A stretch of DNA of 14,931 bases from CALGLS01 sp045105695 (GTDB lineage: Bacteria; Bacteroidota; Bacteroidia; Chitinophagales; Saprospiraceae): contig JBGCDT010000302.1 in the NCBI GenBank assembly GCA_045105695.1, positions 1 to 14,931 of the forward strand. Reading direction: 5' to 3'. This document shows, piece after piece, positions 6,751-14,182 of this stretch (position 1 is its first letter; every line of letters begins with the position of its first letter). The translations under genes and the position numbers were made by a program. Below the pieces are notes generated by a model. That model was not told the origin of the DNA. It did no database searches and saw nothing but the letters and a program-made list of their open reading frames with translations.

Positions 6751-8952
6751 TCAATTCGCCATTTCCGACAAAAACTTAATTCGCATCAACTGTATCTCTT
6801 CCATCGTAATATCATCTTCCTGCAATTCTTCAAAAGCCTCATCTACAGAATCCGTATCTGATTCCAGGAAGTATTCATAAATATCTTCGCGGGAATATTC
6901 ATCTACATTATCTTCTAAATAATAATCAATGTCCAGCTTTGTACCTGAGGCAACGATCATATCCATCTCGTGATACAATTCTTCCATGTCCAAATTATTA
7001 GAAGAAGCAATGTCATGCAATGGAATTTTTCGATCTACAGACTGGATGATGTTTACTTTGACTTTTGATTTATTAGCGACTTGTTTGACAACAAAATCAG
7101 TAGGTCTTTCAATTTCGTTCTGCTCTACATATTCATGAATCAGTTCAATAAATGGTTTTGCATAACGCAATGCTTTCCCCTTACTGACACCAGTAATACT
7201 CGCCATGTCTTCCATTGAAATCGGATACTGCGTAGCCATATCTTCTAAAGAAGGATCTTGGAAAACGACATAAGGAGGAAGGTTGTGCTTCTTAGCAACT
7301 TGCCGACGGAGGTCTTTTAGCAATACCATTAAGGTGTCATCCAAAACTGCTGTTTTGCCGGAAGGTTCATAGTCCGCAACACTACCATCATCATAATTAT
7401 GATTGATTGGAATTTTAATCTCTTGAGGATTCTCCAGGTATTTATGACCAGCAGGAGTGATCTTCAAGAGACCATATTGCTCGATGTCTTTATAAATCAA
7501 ATTATTAAGCATCGCATGACGATAGATGGAGAACCAGTAATTGTCATCCTGTTCTTTTCCAATGCCATAAGTAGAAAGCTTGTCATGTTTGAAATTCAAG
7601 ATCTCCTGCGTCTCTTTACCGACCACAAAGTCCACCATGGCTTTTATACCATAGTTTTGGTTCCGTTCCTGAATGGCAAGGATGGCTTGCTTGACTTCCT
7701 CTTTAACGGTAATGAGTTCTTTTGGATGACGACAATTGTCGCACATATCACCACAAGTTTCTTGCTTATAGTTTTCACCAAAATAGTGCAGCAAGAAACG
7801 ACGACGACAAGAAGCTGTTTCTGCATAGGCAGTAATTTCTTGCATCAATTGCGAACCCATTTCGCGTTCAGCCACAGGTTTATCTCTAAGGAATTTCTCC
7901 AGACGCTGAATGTCTTTATGCGAGTAGAAAGCAACACATCTTCCCTGCAATCCATCTCTACCTGCACGTCCGGTTTCCTGGTAATAATTTTCTATACTCT
8001 TTGGAATGTCATAGTGAATGACGAAGCGTACATCAGGTTTGTCGATCCCCATCCCGAAAGCAATGGTTGCGACAATCACATCCACGTTTTCCATGAGGAA
8101 ATCATCCTGTGCTTTACTACGCGTTTTGGCATCGAGGCCAGCATGATAAGGAGCTGCTTTGATGTCGTTTACGTTTAGAAATTTTGCAATTTCTGTTGCA
8201 GACTTTCTACTCTGTACGTAAATGATTCCAGATTCACCTGGCATTCCTTTTACGATTTTTATAATGCTACGGAGCGTATTTTCTTTTTTGCCTTTTGGCA
8301 TAATCTGATAGTACAGATTGTCTCTGTTGAAAGAAGAAACAAAACTGTTGACTTCTTCCATGTTGAGGTTCTTGACGATGTCAGATTGTACCTTTGGAGT
8401 TGCTGTTGCGGTTAGTGCAATAATCGGAATGGATTTGTCGATGCTGTCGATCATCTCACGGATACGTCGGTACTCTGGTCGGAAATCATGTCCCCATTCA
8501 GAAATACAGTGCGCTTCATCGACCGCTACAAAAGAAAGATTGACTTGTTTGAAAAACTCAATGTTCTCTTCCTTAGTTAAGGTTTCAGGAGCGATGAAAA
8601 GCAACTTCGTTTTACCAATTGTAATGTCTTCCTTTACCTTACGCATCTGCCCTCTGTTGAGTGAGGAATTCAGGAAGTGGGCTACATCATCGTCGTCGCT
8701 ATAGCTACGGATGGAGTCCACCTGATTTTTCATTAATGCAATTAAAGGAGAGATGACAATAGCAGTACCTTCCATCATGAGCGCCGGCAATTGATAGCAA
8801 AGTGATTTTCCGCCGCCGGTTGGCATTATTACGAAGGTGTCTTTTCTGTCTAGTACGCTTTGTATGATTATCTCCTGGTTTCCTTTGAATTGGTCGAAAC
8901 CAAAAAAGTTATCAAGAGCGGTGTGTAAGTTTGCAGTGTTTGTAGTTACCAT
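6751..8952 (-). CDS. recQ: ATP-dependent DNA helicase RecQ with C-terminal extension
   Basis: The protein has 733 residues against about 610 in E. coli. Walker A TGGGKS is at 45-50, the DEAH box at 145-148 and the aromatic-rich loop CISEWGHDFRPEY just after. The second RecA domain has AFGMGIDKPDVRFVIHYD and YYQETGRAGRDG. The zinc module has four cysteines (C382, C400, C404, C407), followed by the RQC winged helix (about 410-510) and an HRDC domain (about 537-612). Residues 613-733 form a further helical, acidic extension rich in Asp and Glu, common in Bacteroidota RecQ but absent from E. coli RecQ. RecQ unwinds DNA 3' to 5' in recombination and in repair of stalled forks. The gene stands alone on the minus strand; its stop faces the transglycosylase gene across the terminator at 6608-6646. 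ATG 8952 fits the usual short N-terminus before the FGFDQFKGNQE motif. Confidence 0.96.
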   Translation of the reverse strand: MVTTNTANLHTALDNFFGFDQFKGNQEIIIQSVLDRKDTFVIMPTGGGKSLCYQLPALMMEGTAIVISPLIALMKNQVDSIRSYSDDDDVAHFLNSSLNRGQMRKVKEDITIGKTKLLFIAPETLTKEENIEFFKQVNLSFVAVDEAHCISEWGHDFRPEYRRIREMIDSIDKSIPIIALTATATPKVQSDIVKNLNMEEVNSFVSSFNRDNLYYQIMPKGKKENTLRSIIKIVKGMPGESGIIYVQSRKSATEIAKFLNVNDIKAAPYHAGLDAKTRSKAQDDFLMENVDVIVATIAFGMGIDKPDVRFVIHYDIPKSIENYYQETGRAGRDGLQGRCVAFYSHKDIQRLEKFLRDKPVAEREMGSQLMQEITAYAETASCRRRFLLHYFGENYKQETCGDMCDNCRHPKELITVKEEVKQAILAIQERNQNYGIKAMVDFVVGKETQEILNFKHDKLSTYGIGKEQDDNYWFSIYRHAMLNNLIYKDIEQYGLLKITPAGHKYLENPQEIKIPINHNYDDGSVADYEPSGKTAVLDDTLMVLLKDLRRQVAKKHNLPPYVVFQDPSLEDMATQYPISMEDMASITGVSKGKALRYAKPFIELIHEYVEQNEIERPTDFVVKQVANKSKVKVNIIQSVDRKIPLHDIASSNNLDMEELYHEMDMIVASGTKLDIDYYLEDNVDEYSREDIYEYFLESDTDSVDEAFEELQEDDITMEEIQLMRIKFLSEMAN

Positions 8953-8964
8953 CTTGTTATTTCG

Positions 8965-8987
8965 ATTCTTTTTGTCAAAAAAAGAAT
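8965..8987. promoter_or_regulatory. A/T hairpin in the recQ leader
   Basis: ATTCTTTTT at 8965-8973 pairs perfectly with AAAAAGAAT at 8979-8987 around a five-base loop, 12 bases upstream of the recQ ATG. It could be an operator-like palindrome or a leader hairpin that affects translation. An A/T-only stem of this size can also arise by chance. Confidence 0.25.
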
Positions 8988-9086
8988 ATGATGAAAATGT
9001 TTAAAAAATTTCCACTCAGTTTTCTCAGAAATGAATAAACCTTGTAGTCTTAAAGTTTAAATGAAAAATCAGGGTGAAAGCAAAAA

Positions 9087-9182
9087 ATGACCACTTTAGT
9101 TTTTGTGTTGGTAGTAGGATTGATTTTAAGTGATCTGGTAATAGCATACGTTTTAAAAATAGATATATTGTGCGCTAAATGA
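9087..9182 (+). CDS. Possible 31-residue single-span membrane peptide
   Basis: The ATG at 9087 opens a frame reading MTTLVFVLVVGLILSDLVIA and then YVLKIDILCAK before TGA. About 20 residues are continuously hydrophobic, fitting one membrane helix with a short charged end. It lies after an A-rich leader (AAAGCAAAAA). No family is recognised. T-rich DNA readily encodes Leu/Val/Phe by chance, so this is only a candidate. Confidence 0.25.
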   Translation: MTTLVFVLVVGLILSDLVIAYVLKIDILCAK

Positions 9183-9463
9183 TCCTAAACTCAAATTCAA
9201 TGTCAACTTAAAAGTAGTAAAAAAAACCAACAATGATGCGCATTTACTCTAAAAATCGAATGGTCTGGATTTAGACGTAGATTCTTTTTTCGAGTAACAA
9301 AAATCAAATGCGCTATTGCAAACAGATTGTCTTTAAATTGCCATACAAGCATTTTAAAGTGTTAATGAAAGTCGGTTTTGCAATGTTAGTTGTAGGTGAT
9401 TTCAAAAAAGAGGTTTTCAGCTAGGGGGCTGCTTTTTCGAGCCACCAAAAGTAAATATATATT

Positions 9464-10435
9464 GTGAAAAACAAAAGAAAAATTAAGTCAATTGCGTGTC
9501 AAACAATTCATATAGAAACAGATGCCATTCGTGCGCTTGGAGAAGGGATTGATGATGATTTTGTTCGCTGTGTAAATGCCTTGTTTGAATCCAAAGGTCG
9601 AGTCGTTGTGACAGGGATAGGTAAATCCGCCATCGTTGCAAAAAAGGTGGTAGCTACTTTTAATTCTACAGGAACACCTTCCGTTTTTATGCACGCTGCG
9701 GATGCCATTCACGGAGATTTGGGAATTATCCAAACAGAAGACATCGTACTCTGCATTTCTAAAAGTGGCGAAACTTCTGAGATTAAAGTACTGGTCCCAC
9801 TGCTGCGAAACTTGGGAAACACAATCATAGGTATGGTGGCTCGAAAGGAAAGTTTTTTAGGACGAAAAGCAGATCATGTGCTAGTGACTCCCGTAGATCG
9901 AGAAGCCGATCCAAACAACCTCGCCCCAACCGCAAGCACCACAGCTCAGATGGTCATGGGCGATGTACTGGCTACAACGTTGCTGGCACTCCGTGGGTTT
10001 ACACCGGCTGATTTTGCGCTCTTTCACCCAGGTGGTTCTTTGGGGAAACAACTGTATTTACGTGTCCATGATATTTCTTCTAACAATGCTATTCCGAAAG
10101 TTCTTACAAAGAGTAATCTCAGAGAAACAATAGTGGAGATGACTTCCAAGCGCTTGGGCGTTGCTGTAGTTGTAAATAAAAAAAACAAAATCAAAGGGAT
10201 TATTACAGATGGTGATTTGCGTAGGATGCTGGAAAAGCAAACGGATATTACTAAGTTAAAAGCAGCAGATATCATGTCGAAAAAGCCGAAGACAATTTCG
10301 GAAAACACATTGGCTGTAAAAGCATTGTTAGAAATGCGGGAGTATGGGATCTCTCAGCTGGTGGTGGTTAATGAGGAGGAGGAGTATTCGGGCATCATTC
10401 ATTTGCATGATTTGGTGAGAGAGGGGTTGATATAG
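9464..10435 (+). CDS. kdsD: Arabinose-5-phosphate isomerase (KdsD/KpsF/GutQ family)
   Basis: The protein has 323 residues, the usual length. The SIS domain (about 35-190) carries VVVTGIGKSAIVAKK, CISKSGETSE, DPNNLAPTASTTA and FHPGGSLGK. Residues K54, E106, E147 and H188 match, at a constant offset of five, the four active-site residues K59, E111, E152 and H193 reported for E. coli KdsD. Two CBS domains follow (about 204-260 and 268-323). The enzyme converts ribulose 5-phosphate to arabinose 5-phosphate, the first step toward Kdo in lipopolysaccharide. The start is GTG 9464 after an AT-rich leader; the next in-frame ATG is far inside the SIS domain. No other Kdo gene is nearby. The lipoprotein gene follows after 29 bases, so kdsD may head a three-gene unit. 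Confidence 0.93.
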   Translation: MKNKRKIKSIACQTIHIETDAIRALGEGIDDDFVRCVNALFESKGRVVVTGIGKSAIVAKKVVATFNSTGTPSVFMHAADAIHGDLGIIQTEDIVLCISKSGETSEIKVLVPLLRNLGNTIIGMVARKESFLGRKADHVLVTPVDREADPNNLAPTASTTAQMVMGDVLATTLLALRGFTPADFALFHPGGSLGKQLYLRVHDISSNNAIPKVLTKSNLRETIVEMTSKRLGVAVVVNKKNKIKGIITDGDLRRMLEKQTDITKLKAADIMSKKPKTISENTLAVKALLEMREYGISQLVVVNEEEEYSGIIHLHDLVREGLI

Positions 10436-10464
10436 ATCTTGAAATTTGTTTAGTTGAAAACCTG

Positions 10465-11565
10465 ATGAAAATAAAAAGTAAGGTGACTCGAAAAAATGTA
10501 GTAGTAAAAGTGCAAGGCTTGTTTTTTGTTTTTGTAATAGTATTGTTAGGGATTGGTTGTAGTCAAAATACAGAAGCTCCGAAAGCTGCTTTTTATCATT
10601 GGAAAACAAAGTTGAATATCAGTCCGTCAGAGGCTTCTACGATGAATCAAATTGCGGTAAAGAAACTGTATGTCAAGTTTTTTGATTTAGATATAAATAG
10701 TAAAAAAGAAGCGACTCCATTAGCCGTTCTTCAATGTCAGGAAAAGTTACAGGATAGCCTTCAAATCATTCCAACGATTTTTATCACAAACCGTACACTC
10801 CAAAATACTTCGACTAACAGTTTGCCCAAACTAGCTGAAAAAATACTACTAAAAATAAATAGCATCTGGCCCTCTGTTTCCAATAACCAAATTCAGGAAA
10901 TTCAATTAGACTGCGACTGGACACCTTCCACTCAGAAAAAATATTTCCAACTACTAACACATTTTCAAAATCATTTAGCGAAAGCAAAAATTGAGAACTG
11001 CGAACTAAGTGCAACTATAAGATTGCATCAAATAAAGTACGCTCAAAAAACGGGTGTCCCACCCGTTGATCGTGGCATGTTGATGTTTTACAATATGGAT
11101 GGTTTGGAAAATCTGAAAACGGAGAATTCCATTCTGAATTTAAAAGTAGCAAAGCAATACTTAAACTCCTCCACGAGTTACGAACTTCCCTTAGATATGG
11201 CACTGCCCATTTTTCGCTGGGGCGTTCTCTTCCGAAATGATAAAATGATTAAGTTGATAAATAATTTGGAGGAAGCAGATCTGAGGGACAATACCCGTTT
11301 TGAAAAAACAACTAGCAATCATTATATTGTAAAAAAGAGTACCTATCTGAAAGCTTATTACCTTTATGAGGACGACGTCATTCGTTTGGAATCTGTACAG
11401 GAAAAGGAACTGGTAGATGCAGCAGAATTTTTAAATAAAATATTTTCAGATTCAAAGAGAACTGATGACGAAGTAACTGTTTCTTTTTATCAATTAGATA
11501 CTACGATACTGAAGCATTACAGTGACGAAACCTTAGAACAAGTTTTATATGAATTTTCAAAATAA
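10465..11565 (+). CDS. Putative lipoprotein of unknown function, possible glycosidase-like barrel
   Basis: The protein has 366 residues. A long basic N-terminus (1-17), a hydrophobic stretch (18-31) and GIGC with C32 suggest a lipoprotein signal; the lipobox is imperfect because Leu sits at -4 rather than -3. The mature part starts with FYHWKTKLNIS and then shows alternating predicted strands and helices: KKLYVKFFDLD (66-76), IIPTIFITN (101-109), IQEIQLDCDWTPS (143-155), and ELPLDMALPIFRWGVLF (about 238-254). The strand ending in acidic residues (D149, D151) before an aromatic resembles barrel proteins related to glycoside hydrolases, such as the DUF3142 type; this is a fold guess and no catalytic pair is established. 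The gene lies 29 bases after kdsD and overlaps the next gene by 17 bases, implying coupled translation. The start is ATG 10465; GTG codons 7 and 16 would shorten the unusually long n-region. Confidence 0.6.
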   Translation: MKIKSKVTRKNVVVKVQGLFFVFVIVLLGIGCSQNTEAPKAAFYHWKTKLNISPSEASTMNQIAVKKLYVKFFDLDINSKKEATPLAVLQCQEKLQDSLQIIPTIFITNRTLQNTSTNSLPKLAEKILLKINSIWPSVSNNQIQEIQLDCDWTPSTQKKYFQLLTHFQNHLAKAKIENCELSATIRLHQIKYAQKTGVPPVDRGMLMFYNMDGLENLKTENSILNLKVAKQYLNSSTSYELPLDMALPIFRWGVLFRNDKMIKLINNLEEADLRDNTRFEKTTSNHYIVKKSTYLKAYYLYEDDVIRLESVQEKELVDAAEFLNKIFSDSKRTDDEVTVSFYQLDTTILKHYSDETLEQVLYEFSK

Positions 11566-13837
11566 AAATAGTCTGCTACTGCTAATGTCAATCTGCTTTG
11601 CTTTGCTTTCGTCAAAAGAAGCAAAGGCTTGCGGACCAATCATGGATGACTTTGAAGGCTATAGTTTTCTAATGCCTAAGTTATTAAAACCCGTTCCTGC
11701 CAATGCACCTTTTTTAACAGACTTCAATACATTCTACGATGACTATGTGGGTGCGGCAGAAGCACAAGCGCAAGACAATGTCTCGGAATGGGTAGACATT
11801 TTTTGTCAGTCGGTAAGACGAGAAGATGTAGCAAAGGTGATTTATGGTCTTTCTCTCCGTGATATGGAATTGCTGCAAACGGCGACTCAAAGTAAAAATA
11901 TGCCATTGTCTCCAGAGCTGCGAATGAATAGTTTTGCGAAGCATCTGAAAAAGCATAAGTGTACGGAAACAATGGATTATCTCGTTTTCGCAAAACGTTG
12001 TGAGCCACATGTCACGGTGCCTGAAGATAGTTGGAAGTTACCCGCTCGGAATTCTGGAGCAATGAGTGTTCTGATTGAAGAAACGCGTCCTCGTTTTTCA
12101 AAAATAAAATCGAACTATCTTCGATTGCGCTATGCTTATCAATTGATTCGGTTGGCGCACTACCAAAAAGATTATCGAAAAGTATTGGCTTTGTATGATG
12201 AACTGATGCCACAAATTCGACCAGTGGAAAGTATCATGCACTACTGGATAATGGGACATCGGGCAGGTGCTTTGTATCGCTTGGGCGAAAAAGTGGAGGC
12301 GGCTTATTTGTTCTCTTTGGTTTTTATGAATTGCGAAGGGAAGAAAGAATCTGCCTTTCAAAGTTTTCGGATAGAGACGGATGAGGAGTGGGAACAGTGT
12401 TATCAATTGTGTAAAACAAATGGAGAGCGAGCAAACCTCTACGCCCTTCGCGCACATGCACAGGAGAGTAAAGCCGTTGAGGAAATGATTAAAATCTATG
12501 ATCTAAGTCCGCAAGAGGAAAACCTGGAATTGCTATTGGTCAACGAAATTAAAAAACTCGAAAAAGATTTACTCGGTTTAGATTTTAATGATAAAAAAAG
12601 AATCAATAAAAAGCTACACAAGCTGCCTCGAAAAAAAGCAGGGGAGTACGTAATTACTTTGCGTGGCTTCGCAAACAAATTGGGGAAAGAAGGAAAAGTT
12701 CTGCATCCGAATTTATGGAAAATGGCTGAAGCCTATTTGGAGTTTTTGTCTGGAGATTACTATGCGGCGAGTCGAAGTTTTAGTGCCTTGGAAGGAAAAG
12801 TTGAAAATCCAATTTTGGAAAAACAGTTAGAAGTCTGGCAATTGGCACTACGTATTGCTCAGTATGAAAACATAGATCGGGAAGTTGAAGACGAGGTCGC
12901 AGAAATAATCAGAGAAAATAAATACTACAAAGAATTTAAAGACTTTCCAGACTACTTGAATGATAAATTAGCTCATGAGTATACTAGAAATAATCGTCCG
13001 GGCAAAGCATTCCGAATGCAGTATACGCTTTTCGACTTGAAAGCAAATCCACAATTAAACATTGTAAATGACTTGTTAGAAATTTGTCGAGAGGAAAAAC
13101 CTACTCGATTTGAACGAGCCATTATTGCAACTTCGGATGGCGGTGTAATAACTAATGACCTTTTGGATATGAACGGAAGTATATTGTTAGGAGCAAGCAA
13201 ACCGGAGGCCGCGCTAGAGGCTTTTAAGATGTTACCTAGAGATCAGTGGGAGAATATATTGCTTTGGCCGTTTCGAGATTCTTTGTCTGATTGTGTGAAT
13301 TGCTACCCGGTAGATTCCAGTGCATACTACAGTAAAGTTGGATTGTTAGAAAAGATTTTTGAGTTAGAATATCAGGCGAAAGCAGATTACCAAAATAGCG
13401 GAGCTTACTTTTATCAAATCGGATTAGCTTATTACAACATGACTTATTTCGGTACCGCCTGGAAAGCACAAGATTATTTCAGAAGTGGTGCAAACTGGGA
13501 TTACAGTCGCGATCAGATTTTTCAAAAAGCATTTTTTCCATACGGAAATAGAGAGTTTCACGATTGCTCAAAAGCATTATTCTATTTCGATAAAGCGATT
13601 GAATTAGCAATCAATAGGGAAGATGCGGCCAAGGCTTGTTTCATGGCTGCCCGCTGTGAGCAAAAACGTTTCTTCACAAGTAAGGACAGTGACTACAGTT
13701 ATTATTCTAATCAGGTTCCCGTTCTGCCAGAAGGCTATCGACGACATTATGACTTGTTAATAAACGAATATAACGAAACGGCTTTTTATCAAGAGGCGAT
13801 TCGGGAGTGCAGTTTTTTTGCGGCTTATGCCAATTGA
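11549..13837 (+). CDS. Secreted helical-repeat (TPR-like) protein of unknown function
   Basis: The protein has 762 residues. Residues 1-27 form a clear signal peptide with cleavage expected after AKA27, leaving a mature N-terminus CGPIMDDFEGYSF. There is no lipobox around C28. The remainder is almost all helical with TPR-like pairs, for example about 190-300 (AYQLIRLAHYQKDYRKVLALYDEL, then GHRAGALYRLGEKVEAAYLF) and 410-500, followed by a less regular C-terminal third with many aromatic residues (YYNMTYFGTAWKAQDYF). I recall similar large Bacteroidota proteins that begin the mature chain with a CG motif and carry a YLxFAKxCE motif, here DYLVFAKRCE, but no function is known to me. It overlaps the lipoprotein gene by 17 bases and probably forms a surface or periplasmic pair with it. 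TPR arrays usually hold protein complexes together. The chain ends shortly after a last helix, so it appears complete. Confidence 0.7.
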   Translation: MNFQNKNSLLLLMSICFALLSSKEAKACGPIMDDFEGYSFLMPKLLKPVPANAPFLTDFNTFYDDYVGAAEAQAQDNVSEWVDIFCQSVRREDVAKVIYGLSLRDMELLQTATQSKNMPLSPELRMNSFAKHLKKHKCTETMDYLVFAKRCEPHVTVPEDSWKLPARNSGAMSVLIEETRPRFSKIKSNYLRLRYAYQLIRLAHYQKDYRKVLALYDELMPQIRPVESIMHYWIMGHRAGALYRLGEKVEAAYLFSLVFMNCEGKKESAFQSFRIETDEEWEQCYQLCKTNGERANLYALRAHAQESKAVEEMIKIYDLSPQEENLELLLVNEIKKLEKDLLGLDFNDKKRINKKLHKLPRKKAGEYVITLRGFANKLGKEGKVLHPNLWKMAEAYLEFLSGDYYAASRSFSALEGKVENPILEKQLEVWQLALRIAQYENIDREVEDEVAEIIRENKYYKEFKDFPDYLNDKLAHEYTRNNRPGKAFRMQYTLFDLKANPQLNIVNDLLEICREEKPTRFERAIIATSDGGVITNDLLDMNGSILLGASKPEAALEAFKMLPRDQWENILLWPFRDSLSDCVNCYPVDSSAYYSKVGLLEKIFELEYQAKADYQNSGAYFYQIGLAYYNMTYFGTAWKAQDYFRSGANWDYSRDQIFQKAFFPYGNREFHDCSKALFYFDKAIELAINREDAAKACFMAARCEQKRFFTSKDSDYSYYSNQVPVLPEGYRRHYDLLINEYNETAFYQEAIRECSFFAAYAN

Positions 13838-13868
13838 ATTAAAAATTAAAAGTAAAATGTAAATGAAA

Positions 13869-13980
13869 ATTAAAAAGCGACCGTGCTAGCTTGCGTTAGC
13901 CAGGTGCTACAGTATCTGTTGCTTGCCTTTTACGGTCTCTGGCCGGTTGATATTCACCGCGACGGCGCGACGCTTTTAAT
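13869..13980. terminator. Structured GC-rich island, possible terminator of the kdsD unit
   Basis: ATTAAAAAGCG at 13869-13879 pairs with CGCTTTTAAT at 13971-13980 apart from a one-base bulge, closing a region of about 90 bases much richer in G and C than its flanks. Inside are GCTAGC...GTTAGC (13885-13900) and GACCGT with ACGGTC (13879-13884 and 13932-13937), which give alternative pairings. The A-side and T-side flanks resemble a bidirectional terminator, but the long interior suggests a folded repeat element. The stretch 13878-13905 resembles the reverse complement of 2593-2620. Confidence 0.35.
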
Positions 13981-14123
13981 CACCTCCAAAAAGATTTCGT
14001 ACTCTAATAAGACACAAAGCCGTAAAAGTAAAGAGCTAAGGAATAAGTAAAGCCTCATCTACCTTATCAGCCCCATCCACCTCATCTCCTTTTTCCCCAT
14101 TACAATTTCCCCCCTTTAATAAC

Positions 14124-14131
14124 TATTTTTG
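14124..14131 (+). promoter_or_regulatory. Bacteroidota -7 promoter element (TAnnTTTG) for the second HD gene
   Basis: TATTTTTG is an exact match to the TAnnTTTG element used by the primary sigma factor of Bacteroidota. It lies 51 bases before the ATG at 14183, giving a leader of about 45 bases. The expected upstream TTTG is not clear at the right distance (only TTACA near 14099), so the call is tentative. Confidence 0.35.
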
Positions 14132-14182
14132 CAACATACACCAGTCCGAGACGGTAAGCTTAATATCAATAAGCGTTTTACG

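Larger units (their letters stand above)
8953..9463. other. Divergent gap between recQ and kdsD
   Basis: About 510 AT-rich bases upstream of both genes. I see no established gene. There is a hairpin next to recQ, a 31-codon hydrophobic frame at 9087-9182, and a 38-codon frame at 9308-9424 that may be chance. CTTTAAA and TTTAAAG (9331-9360 region) could form a 7-pair stem in a kdsD leader. GGCT and AGCC around 9427-9443 form only a weak stem. No clear TTTG/TAnnTTTG promoter pair was found. Confidence 0.4.
13838..14182. other. Gap before the second HD gene
   Basis: An A-rich stretch directly after the stop contains AATGAAAATTAAAA at 13862-13875, shared with 6581-6594. A GC-rich hairpin region follows (13869-13980), then AT-rich sequence without a gene, a C/T-rich stretch around 14047-14116, and a promoter-like element at 14124-14131. 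Confidence 0.45.

Noticed and set aside
7399..8178. 259-codon open frame on the plus strand
   Set aside because: It lies entirely antisense to recQ, whose domains and motifs are unmistakable, and its translation shows no recognisable family.
9308..9424. 38-codon frame starting MRYCKQIVFK in the recQ-kdsD gap
   Set aside because: No helix pattern, family or initiation signal stands out, and a frame of this length is expected by chance in AT-rich DNA.
10328..10609. 93-codon minus-strand frame across the kdsD-lipoprotein junction
   Set aside because: It overlaps two well-supported plus-strand genes and has no coding features of its own.
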